From: Nitrospira sp. | GTDB lineage: Bacteria > Nitrospirota > Nitrospiria > Nitrospirales > Nitrospiraceae | Direction: 5' to 3' | Assembly: GCA_025934915.1 (NCBI GenBank) | Contig: JAICWG010000021.1 | Span: 1-37,720, forward strand | Length of the DNA stretch: 37,720 bases | In this document: piece by piece, positions 1 through 8,108 of the stretch | Numbering within the stretch: the first letter of the stretch is position 1 | Layout: each line of letters begins with the position of its first letter | Made by a program: the position numbers and the translations under genes | Notes under the pieces: generated by a model | What the model was told of the DNA's origin: nothing | Seen by the model: only the letters and a program-made list of their open reading frames with translations | Database searches by the model: none

Positions 1-2
1 TG

Positions 3-311
3 CGGCGGGCCTTGGTGATCGATGAGGCGAGCTATGGGGCGGAGCATCCTAACGTAGCCATCGATCTCAACAATCTGGCGCGGCTGCTCCAGGCCACGAA
101 TCGGCTGGGGGAGGCGGAACCCTTGATGCGCCAAATGGTGGAAATCTTACTGACGTTCACTCATGTCACCAGCCATCCCCATCCGCATCTTCAGGCGGCT
201 ATCAACTATATTGGTCTGCTTGAGGCGATGGGCCGCCGCCCCGAAGAGATTTCGGCCACACTCAATGTCCTCGGCCAACCCTACGGGATTTCATTGGGCA
301 ACCAAGCGTAG
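3..311 (+). CDS. TPR (kinesin-light-chain-like) repeat protein, 3' end only
   Basis: The reading frame is open from the left edge of the window, so this is the C-terminal end of a longer gene. The visible residues (RRALVIDEASYGAEHPN, then VAIDLNNLARLLQATNRL and GEAEPLMRQ) match the 42-residue tetratricopeptide repeat of the kinesin-light-chain-like type, in which each unit ends in EAEPLxRRAL and starts again with xIDExxYGxEHP. About one and a half repeats remain, followed by a non-repeat tail of about 45 residues. Such repeats are protein-interaction scaffolds. The effector part, if any, lies outside the window. The TTG at position 12 is unlikely to be a real start, because the repeat motif already runs through it. 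Confidence 0.8.
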   Translation, partial: RRALVIDEASYGAEHPNVAIDLNNLARLLQATNRLGEAEPLMRQMVEILLTFTHVTSHPHPHLQAAINYIGLLEAMGRRPEEISATLNVLGQPYGISLGNQA

Positions 312-574
312 GGACAGTCGAGGTCGCTCTCGCTGACTGCATCGCGCCCAATACGGAAGATGCGGCTGGTTGTGCGCGCGCCACTGCCGCATTCTACCGT
401 CACACGTTTTTGCTTGAGAAAAAAGTCAAAGATGCGAGGGGGCGCGTCTTGCTATCCGACAGTCAAAGGGCCATTGCCGAGTGGACCGCTTGCTCAATGT
501 TTCTCTTGATCATGGAGAGATATTCACCAGTTTGTGGTGAATTTGCAAGAGGACCAGCGCCTTCATCCGGATAA
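311..574 (+). other. Open frame without a usable start, possible gene remnant; rest of 312-683 shows nothing clear
   Basis: The frame beginning at 311 stays open for 88 codons to a TAA at 572-574 and reads like protein (VALADCIAPNTEDAAGC, later LLSDSQRAIAEWTAC). It has no ATG, GTG or TTG near its beginning, and it starts next to the stop codon of the TPR gene. It could be the decayed 3' part of a gene, or an extension of the TPR gene lost by a frameshift. I do not recognise the family. From 575 to 683 I see nothing beyond a weak ribosome binding site for the next gene. Confidence 0.25.
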
Positions 575-683
575 TAGATGGGGCGTGGTCACCTAGCCTC
601 CCACCAAAAAAATCAGCCGATCTCGTCTCCGCTGGTTCGCTCCATTGCGCTCATGCCTGCCTTTCAGGTAAGAACGTCTTCCC

Positions 684-1952
684 ATGCCGATCGAGAACAA
701 TTTTCAGCACGACGAGCTGTCACGAAAATCCCCCGGCGAGCGGTTGAGTGTCGCTGACCTGACAGATGTTGTCCTTCCGGATTCGCCGGTTTGGGCAGAG
801 ACCATGGGCAAGTATGGGGCAGTCCTGTCTCATGCAGGTGTCGCGAGCGTGGTCTTCCTCCATGGTTCGCTCCATGGCACCGATGTCTTCGGCATGCAGC
901 GGTTAGATGAAGCGGGCGGACTCAAGCGGGGCTATTCGAGGGGCGTGTCCGGTGTCGATGCGTTGCTCGCAGCCATGCGCGAAGGCGACAATGGCATTCC
1001 GTTGCTGCCTGGTGGGTTAAAGCCGCCCCTTCCGGACGATGATGTGACGAAAACACTTCTGGACGAACAGATCGGAGACGCGGGTAATTTTACCAATGCT
1101 GATGTCGAATCGATCAAGAAAGCGATCAATAGGAATCTGACTCAGCCGATCTCCTGCGTCAGGCTGCTCTGGTCATCGGAATACCACCATCTAGGGAGGG
1201 CACTCGCCGCTGTGTCACTGCTTGCCGAACTACACAAGCTCTGTAAAAATCAGGACTTGGGAAAGGGGCACCGAGTTCTGATACAGGCTCATGGACAAGC
1301 CGGACTGATTCTGACGCTGGTGTCGAATCTTCTCTGTCCAAGCCCCATCACCGGTCGACCAAGGTTCTTCGAGATTCTCACCGACTATGCCGACCAAACA
1401 AATCAGACCACGCTCACCGGCATCATCAAACTCGTTGAGTCCTTACTGGCGACGACGTCGCCTTTTAACGGAGTCGTGCTCGACATGGTGACCTTCGGCA
1501 CGCCGGTTCGCTATGGATGGGATCCGTCAGGTATCGGGAAGCTGCTGCACGTCGTGAATCACCGAAACTTGCGGACAGATGGAAAGGGCTGGCTGGCGAA
1601 GATGGAGCTTCCTCAAATTACGATGGAAATGCCGATCGCCTGGGGTGGAGATTATGTTCAGGAACTGGCGGTCGCGGGCAGCGATGCCGCCCCTCCAACT
1701 GAACCGACTAAGGCGGCGAATAAGCGGGTTTGGGAGATAGTCGAGCCGTACGATGGGTTCGAACGGTGGCTGGAATGTGCCAGGCGAGCCGTACGTTTTC
1801 CCAGTGAAGGACGCTGTCTCCTCGTCAATTACAAGGACAGCACCGGCTCGACGAACCCCCGAGACCATTACTATGGCCATGCAGCCTACACGCGTCGTCA
1901 CGCTTTGCTATTCAATACGATGCAGATTGTCCACGCCTTCTATGAGGCTTAG
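684..1952 (+). CDS. Hypothetical protein, alpha/beta-hydrolase-like with degenerate nucleophile motif
   Basis: A 422-residue protein that I cannot assign to a named family. Features typical of lipase-like alpha/beta hydrolases are visible: FLHGSLHG near residue 60 resembles the HG oxyanion-hole strand, VLIQAHGQAG near residues 198-206 sits where GxSxG would be, and DMVTFGTPVRYGW near residue 270 resembles the strand after the elbow in lipases. The C-terminus contains HYYGHAAYTRRH. The expected Ser of the elbow is Gly here, so hydrolase activity is doubtful unless another residue serves. No signal peptide or membrane segment is seen. The start ATG has only a weak Shine-Dalgarno. The stop codon overlaps the convergent lon stop by 3 bases. 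Confidence 0.7.
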   Translation: MPIENNFQHDELSRKSPGERLSVADLTDVVLPDSPVWAETMGKYGAVLSHAGVASVVFLHGSLHGTDVFGMQRLDEAGGLKRGYSRGVSGVDALLAAMREGDNGIPLLPGGLKPPLPDDDVTKTLLDEQIGDAGNFTNADVESIKKAINRNLTQPISCVRLLWSSEYHHLGRALAAVSLLAELHKLCKNQDLGKGHRVLIQAHGQAGLILTLVSNLLCPSPITGRPRFFEILTDYADQTNQTTLTGIIKLVESLLATTSPFNGVVLDMVTFGTPVRYGWDPSGIGKLLHVVNHRNLRTDGKGWLAKMELPQITMEMPIAWGGDYVQELAVAGSDAAPPTEPTKAANKRVWEIVEPYDGFERWLECARRAVRFPSEGRCLLVNYKDSTGSTNPRDHYYGHAAYTRRHALLFNTMQIVHAFYEA

Positions 1953-4351
1953 AGATCCTTTGCGGCGTCTGCAGCCTCCACAGGCATACTCCCGCCTCCG
2001 GCCGGCCCGTACTCCGAGTCCGAGTTAAAGGCCGCAGGCAGCACCTCTTCAATCCGCTCAGCCAGGATAAAGGTCAGTTGGTCGCGTACTTCTTGCGGGA
2101 CATCTTTGAGATCTTTTTCATTGGCCTTCGGCAGAATGATCCGTTTGATTCCAGCCCGATGCGCCGCCAGTACTTTTTCTTTGATGCCGCCCACCGGTAA
2201 AACGAGTCCGCTCAAGCTGATCTCACCTGTCATCGCCGTGTCGCTCCGTACAGCTTTGCATTCGTAAGCTGAAGCCAGGGCAGTTGCCATAGTAATACCG
2301 GCAGATGGGCCGTCCTTCGGAATGGCTCCAGAAGGGACGTGAATATGGAGCCCGTTCCGCTTGAAACGCGAGATATCCAAACCCATGCTCTCAGCATGCG
2401 ACCACAGATAACTCCTGGCCGCGCGCGCGGACTCCTGCATCACATCGCCCAACTGGCCCGTCAGAGTCAACTCGTGGCTGCCTGGCAGCAAGGTTGTTTC
2501 GATATAGAGCACATCGCCTCCTGTCGGGGTCCAGGCCAGGCCGGTTGCGACGCCAGGAGGCAGGTTCTTCCGAGCTTCTTCCGGCATAAACCGTTCGGAG
2601 CCTAACCACTCGCCGAGAAGGTCTGTCCGAATAGCGACGGGCTGTCGCTCCTGACCTTCCGGAAGGTCGGCGAATATCAAGGCCACTTTTCTGGTCAACC
2701 GTCCCAGCATCTGTTCGAGCTGGCGCACACCGGCCTCACGGGTGTAACGCGAGATGACGAGATTCAGCACCTCGTCCGTGAGCACAGCTTGGCTACCCTC
2801 GATGCCGGCTTCCTTGAGCCGCCTCGGCCAGAGATAGCGGCGGGCAATTTCAGCCTTCTCACGTTCGCTGTAACCCTGCAGGCGAATCACTTCCATCCGA
2901 TCCAATAGAGGTTGGCTTATCGTATCGAGGGTGTTGGCGGTGGTGATAAAGAACACCTTCGACAGATCAAACGGAAGATCCAGGTAATGGTCACGGAACG
3001 TGTGATTCTGTGCCGGATCCAGGACTTCCAACAGCGCCGAAGCCGGATCGCCGCGGAAGTCACGCCCCATCTTATCGACTTCGTCAAGCATCAAGACCGG
3101 ATTGTTGACTCCGGCCCGGCGGATGGCCTGAATAATGCGGCCTGGTAATGCACCGACATAGGTACGACGATGGCCGCGCAGTTCGGCTTCGTCATGGACG
3201 CCGCCGAGACTGAATCGTTCGAACTTCCGGCCCATTGCCCTCGCAATCGATTGCCCCAAGCTTGTTTTGCCGACGCCGGGAGGACCGACGAGGCAGAGAA
3301 TGGGGGCTTTCGCCGTCGGGTTGAGCTTCAAGACCGCCAGGTGTTCGACGATACGTTCTTTTACTTCCTTGATTCCGTAATGGTCTTCTTCCAACACCTG
3401 CCGGACTGTCGAAAGATTGAGATGTTCCTCGGATGCCTTCTTCCACGGGAGTTCGAGAACCAGCTCAAGGTAGGTCCGAAGGACCTGATGGTCGGGCGAC
3501 GTCGGCGGTACCTTGCTCAACCGAGCGGCTTCGCGTTCGACTTCCTTGCGAATAGGCTCGGGTAAGTCGGCTTCAGCGATCTGCTTTCTCAACCGAGCGG
3601 CCTCGTTCTCCTCGCCGTCCCCTTCGCCGAGCTCGTCCTGGATCGCTTTCAGTTGTTCGCGTAGGATGTACTCTCGTTGATTCTTGCCGATTTTGGTCTG
3701 CGCATCCTTGGCGATCTTTTCCCGCAGCTGCAGTATTTGGATTTCCTTCGACAGCGCTGCGTAGAGGCTGCGAAGCAGGTCCAACGTCGAAGAACTTTCG
3801 AGCAAGCGCTGTTCTTCCACCACGTCAAGATTGACGAGCGAAGCGATACGATAGGCCAACGTCACGGAATCATCCTCGTTGCTCAGCACCGTGCCGACTT
3901 CTTGGATGCCGGGAGCCTGGATCAGTTTCGGTAAGTCTGACACAAGTTCTTGAATGGCTCGGTGAAGCGCTTGGACTTCCGGTCCCCCATCCGTAGGACG
4001 TCCCAAAGAACGGACACGCGCGATGGAGTAGGGGGTGGACTGTTCTTCTTTCAGAAGGACGACGCGATCCAGTCCTTGAACCAGCGCGTGGATCGTTCCC
4101 TCGGACGACTGGCCGATTTGCTTGACGATCGCCTTCGTGCCGATGGAATACAAATCGGCGAGCGCCGGTTCTTCGGCCTGCGGATCCCGCTGTGCCACCA
4201 CGACGATCGTCTTCTCTTCGGTCTTCATTGCGGCATTGACGGCAGCGACGGATCGCTCCCGCCCGACCGTCAGCGGCATCATCACTCCTGGAAACAACAC
4301 CGTTCGTTTGACGGGGAGTATCGGCAACGTCGACAACACATCATTTTCCAT
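1949..4351 (-). CDS. lon: ATP-dependent protease Lon
   Basis: Cytosolic AAA+ serine protease that degrades misfolded and regulatory proteins. The order is canonical: N-terminal LON substrate-binding domain (PILPVKRTVLFPGVMMPLTVGR), a coiled middle region, Walker A GPPGVGKT near residue 354, Walker B VLMLDEVDK, then the Lon protease domain with the catalytic Ser in KDGPSAG near residue 680 and the catalytic Lys in GGIKEK near 723. The frame stays open 43 codons further upstream, but the ATG at 4351 starts the family-typical sequence and has AGGAAGG about 11 bases before it. This gives 800 residues, the usual length. It is convergent with the hydrolase-like gene, with overlapping stops. Confidence 0.97.
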   Translation of the reverse strand: MENDVLSTLPILPVKRTVLFPGVMMPLTVGRERSVAAVNAAMKTEEKTIVVVAQRDPQAEEPALADLYSIGTKAIVKQIGQSSEGTIHALVQGLDRVVLLKEEQSTPYSIARVRSLGRPTDGGPEVQALHRAIQELVSDLPKLIQAPGIQEVGTVLSNEDDSVTLAYRIASLVNLDVVEEQRLLESSSTLDLLRSLYAALSKEIQILQLREKIAKDAQTKIGKNQREYILREQLKAIQDELGEGDGEENEAARLRKQIAEADLPEPIRKEVEREAARLSKVPPTSPDHQVLRTYLELVLELPWKKASEEHLNLSTVRQVLEEDHYGIKEVKERIVEHLAVLKLNPTAKAPILCLVGPPGVGKTSLGQSIARAMGRKFERFSLGGVHDEAELRGHRRTYVGALPGRIIQAIRRAGVNNPVLMLDEVDKMGRDFRGDPASALLEVLDPAQNHTFRDHYLDLPFDLSKVFFITTANTLDTISQPLLDRMEVIRLQGYSEREKAEIARRYLWPRRLKEAGIEGSQAVLTDEVLNLVISRYTREAGVRQLEQMLGRLTRKVALIFADLPEGQERQPVAIRTDLLGEWLGSERFMPEEARKNLPPGVATGLAWTPTGGDVLYIETTLLPGSHELTLTGQLGDVMQESARAARSYLWSHAESMGLDISRFKRNGLHIHVPSGAIPKDGPSAGITMATALASAYECKAVRSDTAMTGEISLSGLVLPVGGIKEKVLAAHRAGIKRIILPKANEKDLKDVPQEVRDQLTFILAERIEEVLPAAFNSDSEYGPAGGGSMPVEAADAAKDL

Positions 4352-4381
4352 GGAAGCCCATCCTTCCTCAGGGTTCAAGAC

Positions 4382-4387
4382 ATTATA
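4382..4387 (-). promoter_or_regulatory. Possible -10 element for lon
   Basis: On the minus strand this hexamer reads TATAAT, a perfect sigma-70 -10, about 30 bases upstream of the lon ATG. A TTGACT (complement of 4415-4420) is present but lies 27 bases away, too far for a normal -35, so the -35 is uncertain. I did not find a convincing sigma-32 heat-shock promoter. Confidence 0.35.
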
Positions 4388-4628
4388 ACAACCTGATAGG
4401 TTCCCCCGCATGGAAGTCAAGGGAGGGAATCTTGGACGAGTAGGAACTACCGGAAAGAAAAGAGGCTCGCATCGCTGCATGCCGCGATTTGAAAGGTTTC
4501 TTATCGACTCATGTTCATCACTGCTCTCCCTGTCATACCACTCATTTTCGCAGTCATCGCTAGGAACCCAGGCTCGACCTTGGCGTGCAAAGTCAAGCGT
4601 GTTTGTGCTATCCGTATTGTATTCCTAA

Positions 4629-4726
4629 GGAAGGTCTGATTAATTCCTGATTTTAATCGGTTGACACTCAAAACACGGGGAATTGAGCTGATTATTTGCC
4701 GTAACTTTGAATAAATCAGACCTTCT
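4629..4726. mobile_element. 98-bp IS5-like MITE with terminal inverted repeats and CTAA target duplication
   Basis: The ends are inverted repeats matching at 16 of 18 positions: left end GGAAGGTCTGATTAATTC, right end (complement) AGAAGGTCTGATTTATTC. The element is bordered on both sides by CTAA (4625-4628 and 4727-4730), a 4-bp target duplication of the YTAR kind made by IS5-group elements, whose termini also begin GGAAGGTxxG. It has no room for a transposase, so it is a non-autonomous MITE or an internally deleted copy. It lies between lon and the NUDIX gene, 38 bases before the NUDIX start codon, and may affect that promoter. Confidence 0.8.
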
Positions 4727-4764
4727 CTAACGAGAACTGCAATGCATGTTCTCCTGAACCATTC

Positions 4765-5307
4765 ATGAACTATTGCAGCCACTGCGGCGCAACGGTCTCG
4801 CATAAAATTCCTCTTGGGGATACTCTGCCCAGGCACGTGTGCGATCAATGCGAGCGCATTCATTATCACAATCCCAAAATCGTCGCGGGCTGTATTCCGG
4901 AATGGGAAGATCAAATCCTCTTGTGCCGTCGGGCCATCGAACCTCGTCTAGGGCTGTGGACGTTTCCGGCTGGATTTATGGAGCTTGGCGAGAGTACGGA
5001 ACAAGCGGCGGTGCGCGAAACACTGGAAGAGGCCCATGCAGATGTCACCATTGCCGGACTTTATGCCGTACTGAGTCTACCCAATGTCGGACAGGTCTAC
5101 CTGGTGTTTCGTGGCAGAATGAAGACGCCGACGTTTCAGGCGGGACCTGAAAGCTTGGACGTACGACTGTTTCCGCTCTCTGAAATCCCCTGGGAGACGA
5201 TGGCCTTTCTCGTGGTGAGTGAAGCTTTGAGGCGCTACGTGGCCGACGCGAAAACAGGTGAATTTCGACTCCACCTCGGCAGCCTACCGGACAAGCCTGC
5301 GTTTTAA
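4765..5307 (+). CDS. Zinc-ribbon NUDIX hydrolase
   Basis: A 180-residue cytosolic NUDIX pyrophosphohydrolase. Residues 1-35 form a zinc ribbon with two CxxC pairs (CSHC and CDQC), as in ADP-ribose/NADH-pyrophosphatase-like NUDIX proteins. The NUDIX box follows near residues 72-94: GFMELGE then seven residues and RETLEEAHA, with the catalytic glutamates intact. The last Gly of the GX5EX7REUXEEXGU pattern is His. This family typically hydrolyses nucleoside diphosphates linked to another group, such as ADP-ribose or NADH; the substrate cannot be fixed from sequence. No strong Shine-Dalgarno precedes the ATG. The gene stands alone between two IS5-derived remnants. Confidence 0.88.
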   Translation: MNYCSHCGATVSHKIPLGDTLPRHVCDQCERIHYHNPKIVAGCIPEWEDQILLCRRAIEPRLGLWTFPAGFMELGESTEQAAVRETLEEAHADVTIAGLYAVLSLPNVGQVYLVFRGRMKTPTFQAGPESLDVRLFPLSEIPWETMAFLVVSEALRRYVADAKTGEFRLHLGSLPDKPAF

Positions 5308-5403
5308 GCCAAGATCTTTGTAACATCGACAGACATCGCGACATGTGTGGGCCATCTCACACTGACTCCAGTGGCTACTTCCTGGCGCGACGGGCCTTGA
5401 TCC

Positions 5404-5640
5404 CCAAAACACATGTTCGACCTTGCGCAGACCTTCGATTTGGTGCGCTTGCGGGCAGGCTCGTCCTCGCTCAAGGGCCTATCGCGATGGGTTTTTCTCT
5501 GGATGAAGTGCTGGGCACCGGAGAGCGTATTGCCGGATCACGTCGCATTGCCCGCTGTAGGCGGCGTCACTCCACACCCGCGTCCCTACTTCATGCAGGA
5601 GGTCTGGTAACACCTGGCTGTCATGCACGTCAGCTCTGAG
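5404..5640 (-). pseudogene. Degenerate IS5-family transposase fragment
   Basis: Read leftward in three frames this gives successive pieces of an IS5-type DDE transposase. First comes ADVHDSQVLPDLLH and TRVWSDAAYSGQCDVIR, containing the second catalytic Asp of the family's xxDxAYxGQ motif (about 5634-5520). After a frameshift comes HFIQRKTHRDRPLSEDEPAR followed by KRTKSKVCA (about 5513-5424). After a second shift comes KVEHVFW (about 5423-5404). The N-terminal half is absent and the PilZ gene begins just beyond. It is therefore a truncated remnant with at least two frameshifts. Nothing else is supported between 5308 and 5675. Confidence 0.75.
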
Positions 5641-5675
5641 GTTCTGAAGATGAGATGCGCAAGCATGGAAACAGT

Positions 5676-6035
5676 TCACGCCTTCGGTAGCTCGACTTTT
5701 GGAACGATGAGGGCCTGGCCCACCTTCACGGAGAGTTGCTCGACCACCCGCTTGAGTCGTTCTTGTTCAGCGGGTGCCACTGTTAAGAATTCGACACCGA
5801 TGCCCAGTGATCCAGACCAGCGGACGGCGCCTCTGCTAATGTGGATCGGTGTAGGTTCGCCGGGGAGTTCGATGAATAATTCCACTTGCATACCGGTAAA
5901 GGGCCGGACGACGCTTTCTAACCGACAGCCTTTCAGCGAGAGATCCTTCACAGAAGCGTTGTATCGAAGTTTGTCTCTCTGAACCAACGTGCTCGGCATT
6001 GCAACCGGAAACCGGGGGAATTTCCGAACAACCAT
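5676..6035 (-). CDS. PilZ domain protein (c-di-GMP receptor)
   Basis: A 119-residue single-domain PilZ protein. The c-di-GMP-binding residues are present: RKFPR at residues 4-8 gives the RxxxR motif and DLSLKG the D/NxSxxG motif, followed by the beta-barrel strands (GMQVELFIELP, GAVRWSG, GIGVEFL). The C-terminal tail of about 30 residues is helical and ends in VPKVELPKA. Proteins of this size usually act as adaptors that pass a c-di-GMP signal to motility, polysaccharide or transcription targets; no target is apparent nearby. The ATG at 6035 is chosen over an upstream in-frame TTG because GAGG lies about 9 bases before it. Confidence 0.9.
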   Translation of the reverse strand: MVVRKFPRFPVAMPSTLVQRDKLRYNASVKDLSLKGCRLESVVRPFTGMQVELFIELPGEPTPIHISRGAVRWSGSLGIGVEFLTVAPAEQERLKRVVEQLSVKVGQALIVPKVELPKA

Positions 6036-6329
6036 TGTGTATCCTCGTGGCAATTCCCTTGCCTGTGAAGCATGGGATTCGAACTCTGCCTTATCGAGCC
6101 GACTAACATTACTCAGTAGTCAGCAATTAAGATAACAACAACGCGAATGAAACCCGCATAGAATAAGGTCAACAATTACATCGTGTTTTGCAAATTACCG
6201 TCTTATGAGTAATGGGGTACTGGTAGCAGGCTATGTGGCCGCAGGCAACTTGTCAACGAAAAGCTCGGTCTGAACAAGCAATGAATGGATGGGGATAAAG
6301 AACGAACTGTCGTTAATCATCCAGCGGCG

Positions 6330-6800
6330 TCACCAACCATAACCCCAATACCCGTAATGTCGGTGGCCCCAAAAGGGACGGTAATAGGGTGAGGCATAAA
6401 TACCAGCGCCGCCAAATTGGAGTCCGAACCCGAGGCCGAGGGGATAGCCATAGGAGTAAGGATAAGAATATGGGATCGGGACAATGCTCGTGGAGGGCCG
6501 CTCAGTAAGTTGTCGTTGTAGATCGGCTGTTGCAGTCGCCTGCCGATCGAGCTGGCTTTTGAGTTGGCCGACGGTCCCCTCTTGAGCCTGGAGCTTTCCT
6601 TCGAGCTCCGCAATCTTCTTCTGTTGCGCTTCCATGAAGGCGTTCACGCAACGGGTCTGCGCATCGCTTGTGTAGTTCGAACATTCCCATGGTACTTGGA
6701 GGGTTTCCGCTATGGACGGAAAAGGGAAGAGTACGCAGGCTAAACTTCCGGCCAAAACTGATACCTGGAACAACCGATCTCGGAAGGTCTCCACGTTCAT
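6330..6800 (-). CDS. Secreted coiled-coil protein with Gly/Tyr-rich tail
   Basis: A 156-residue hypothetical protein. An N-terminal signal peptide (VSVLAGSLACVLFPFPSIAE) suggests export with cleavage after SIA. Two Cys (ECSNY and RCVNAF) may form a disulphide. Residues about 55-100 form a short coiled coil (QQKKIAELEGKLQAQ, LKSQLDRQ). The last 50 residues are very rich in Tyr, Gly, Pro and Phe and end in HRHYGYWGYGW, a low-complexity tail seen in small outer-surface proteins. AGAAGGGAGC immediately precedes the ATG. No enzymatic motif is visible. It is divergent from mutY. Confidence 0.75.
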   Translation of the reverse strand: MNVETFRDRLFQVSVLAGSLACVLFPFPSIAETLQVPWECSNYTSDAQTRCVNAFMEAQQKKIAELEGKLQAQEGTVGQLKSQLDRQATATADLQRQLTERPSTSIVPIPYSYPYSYGYPLGLGFGLQFGGAGIYASPYYRPFWGHRHYGYWGYGW

Positions 6801-6979
6801 GGCTCCCTTCTGCTTGACTGGTTAGAGATTATCACGAGCACGTCATTTTGAACAGATTCCTCTTTGCACGAACGTTTCTCCAGACGTGGTCGAACGGCGC
6901 ATTTGATTTTGATTCAGGGGGCTCTTACAATGCCAACCGGTCAATTGTCGGTGATAATGGTGATAATAAGGCTCGGTCC

Positions 6980-7693
6980 ATGCCTGCGCAACGACCCTCC
7001 AACAAGAAAAAACCTGCCAAGGCGATTCTACCGGATCTTTCTGCCAGGCGCCGATTTCAGCGGCGATTGTTAAAGTGGTATGAGGAACATGGTCGAGATT
7101 TACCCTGGCGCAAAACCTCAGATCCTTATCATATCCTTGTTTCAGAAGTGATGCTTCAACAGACACAAGTCGATCGGGTCATTCCTAAGTATCATGAATT
7201 TTTGGAACGCTATCCGAGTTTCGAAGACCTGGCAGAGGCTCCGGTCGCCGATGTCAGGAAGACGTGGTATCCCCTTGGGTACAACATTCGCCCGGAACGG
7301 CTGCATGGAATCGCTTGCGAAACAGTGGAACGGTACGGAGGGAAATTACCCAATGACCCCGACGAGTTGCTCTCATTCAAAGGGATCGGGCGATATACTG
7401 CCGGGGCTATTCGCTCCTTCGCGTTCAATGAAGATGCGCCCATCCTGGACACGAATGTGATCCGTGTCTTATACAGGGTGTTTGTCGCTGAGGGTGATCC
7501 CAAGGCACAGAAGACGATGCTATGGGAATTATCGGAAACCTTGATCCCGCCGGGGAATGGGTATGACTTTAACCAGGCGATCATGGACTTTGGAGCGATG
7601 GTATGCACAGCTCGTGACCCCTATTGTCTCCTGTGTCCAATGAAGTCGTTTTGCAAGACATATCCGTTCAGTCCGGCGACGCGTGAGCGATAG
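6980..7693 (+). CDS. mutY: Adenine DNA glycosylase MutY, short form without the C-terminal MutT-like domain
   Basis: Removes adenine mispaired with 8-oxoguanine (base excision repair). The HhH-GPD core is complete: LPWRKTSDPYHILVSEVMLQ then QTQV with the MutY-type QQTQ and catalytic Glu, helix-hairpin-helix FKGIGRYTAGAI, catalytic Asp in LDTNVIRV, and the [4Fe-4S] ligands Cys-X6-Cys-X2-Cys-X5-Cys at the C-terminus. The protein ends right after the cluster at 237 residues, whereas typical MutY is about 350 and carries a MutT-like domain that reads 8-oxoG. The next gene encodes a free MutT-like protein. The start at 6980 has AAGG about 9 bases upstream; the longer frame to 6848 is not protein-like. 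Confidence 0.88.
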   Translation: MPAQRPSNKKKPAKAILPDLSARRRFQRRLLKWYEEHGRDLPWRKTSDPYHILVSEVMLQQTQVDRVIPKYHEFLERYPSFEDLAEAPVADVRKTWYPLGYNIRPERLHGIACETVERYGGKLPNDPDELLSFKGIGRYTAGAIRSFAFNEDAPILDTNVIRVLYRVFVAEGDPKAQKTMLWELSETLIPPGNGYDFNQAIMDFGAMVCTARDPYCLLCPMKSFCKTYPFSPATRER

Positions 7694-7703
7694 TAGGCTG
7701 ATC

Positions 7704-8108
7704 ATGCAGGTCATTGAAGTAGCGGCAGGACTTATCCACCGTGACGGTCGCTATTTGATCGCCCGTCGGAAACCCGGTGCCCACTTAGCCGGTTTCTGGG
7801 AGTTCCCCGGCGGAAAACGGGAAACAGGCGAATCGCTCACGGAGTGTTTGCAACGGGAACTGTTTGAAGAGCTGAGCATTCGCGTCGATCTCCCTATTCC
7901 GTATCGGATCATTCGGCACGACTATCGGGATAGAACAATAGAGTTGCATTTTTTTCGATGTGCCATTGACCAAGGGGAGCCGATACCTATCGGCTGTGAA
8001 GAAATCCGATGGGTATACCCCGAAGATCTCACATACTTTACGTTCCCGCCTGCAGATTACGCGGTCATCGAAGCCTTACGACGCGATGCGTTCGGAGTTT
8101 CGCGATGA
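7704..8108 (+). CDS. mutT: MutT-like NUDIX hydrolase (8-oxo-dGTP diphosphatase type)
   Basis: A 134-residue NUDIX protein of the MutT kind. The sequence opens with VIEVAAGLIHRDGRYLIARR, typical of MutT, followed by GFWEFPGGK and the NUDIX box GKRETGE-x7-RELFEELSI. MutT hydrolyses 8-oxo-dGTP so that it is not incorporated. The gene begins 10 bases after mutY; a GTG at 7683 inside mutY is an alternative start. It overlaps the next gene by 4 bases. Placed directly after a MutY that lacks its own MutT-like domain, it may also assist MutY in trans; this is inference. Confidence 0.88.
   Translation: MQVIEVAAGLIHRDGRYLIARRKPGAHLAGFWEFPGGKRETGESLTECLQRELFEELSIRVDLPIPYRIIRHDYRDRTIELHFFRCAIDQGEPIPIGCEEIRWVYPEDLTYFTFPPADYAVIEALRRDAFGVSR

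Noticed and set aside
4501..4914. 137-codon minus-strand ORF between lon and the NUDIX gene
   Set aside because: It runs through the MITE and into the NUDIX gene in antisense, has no protein-like pattern and no ribosome binding site.
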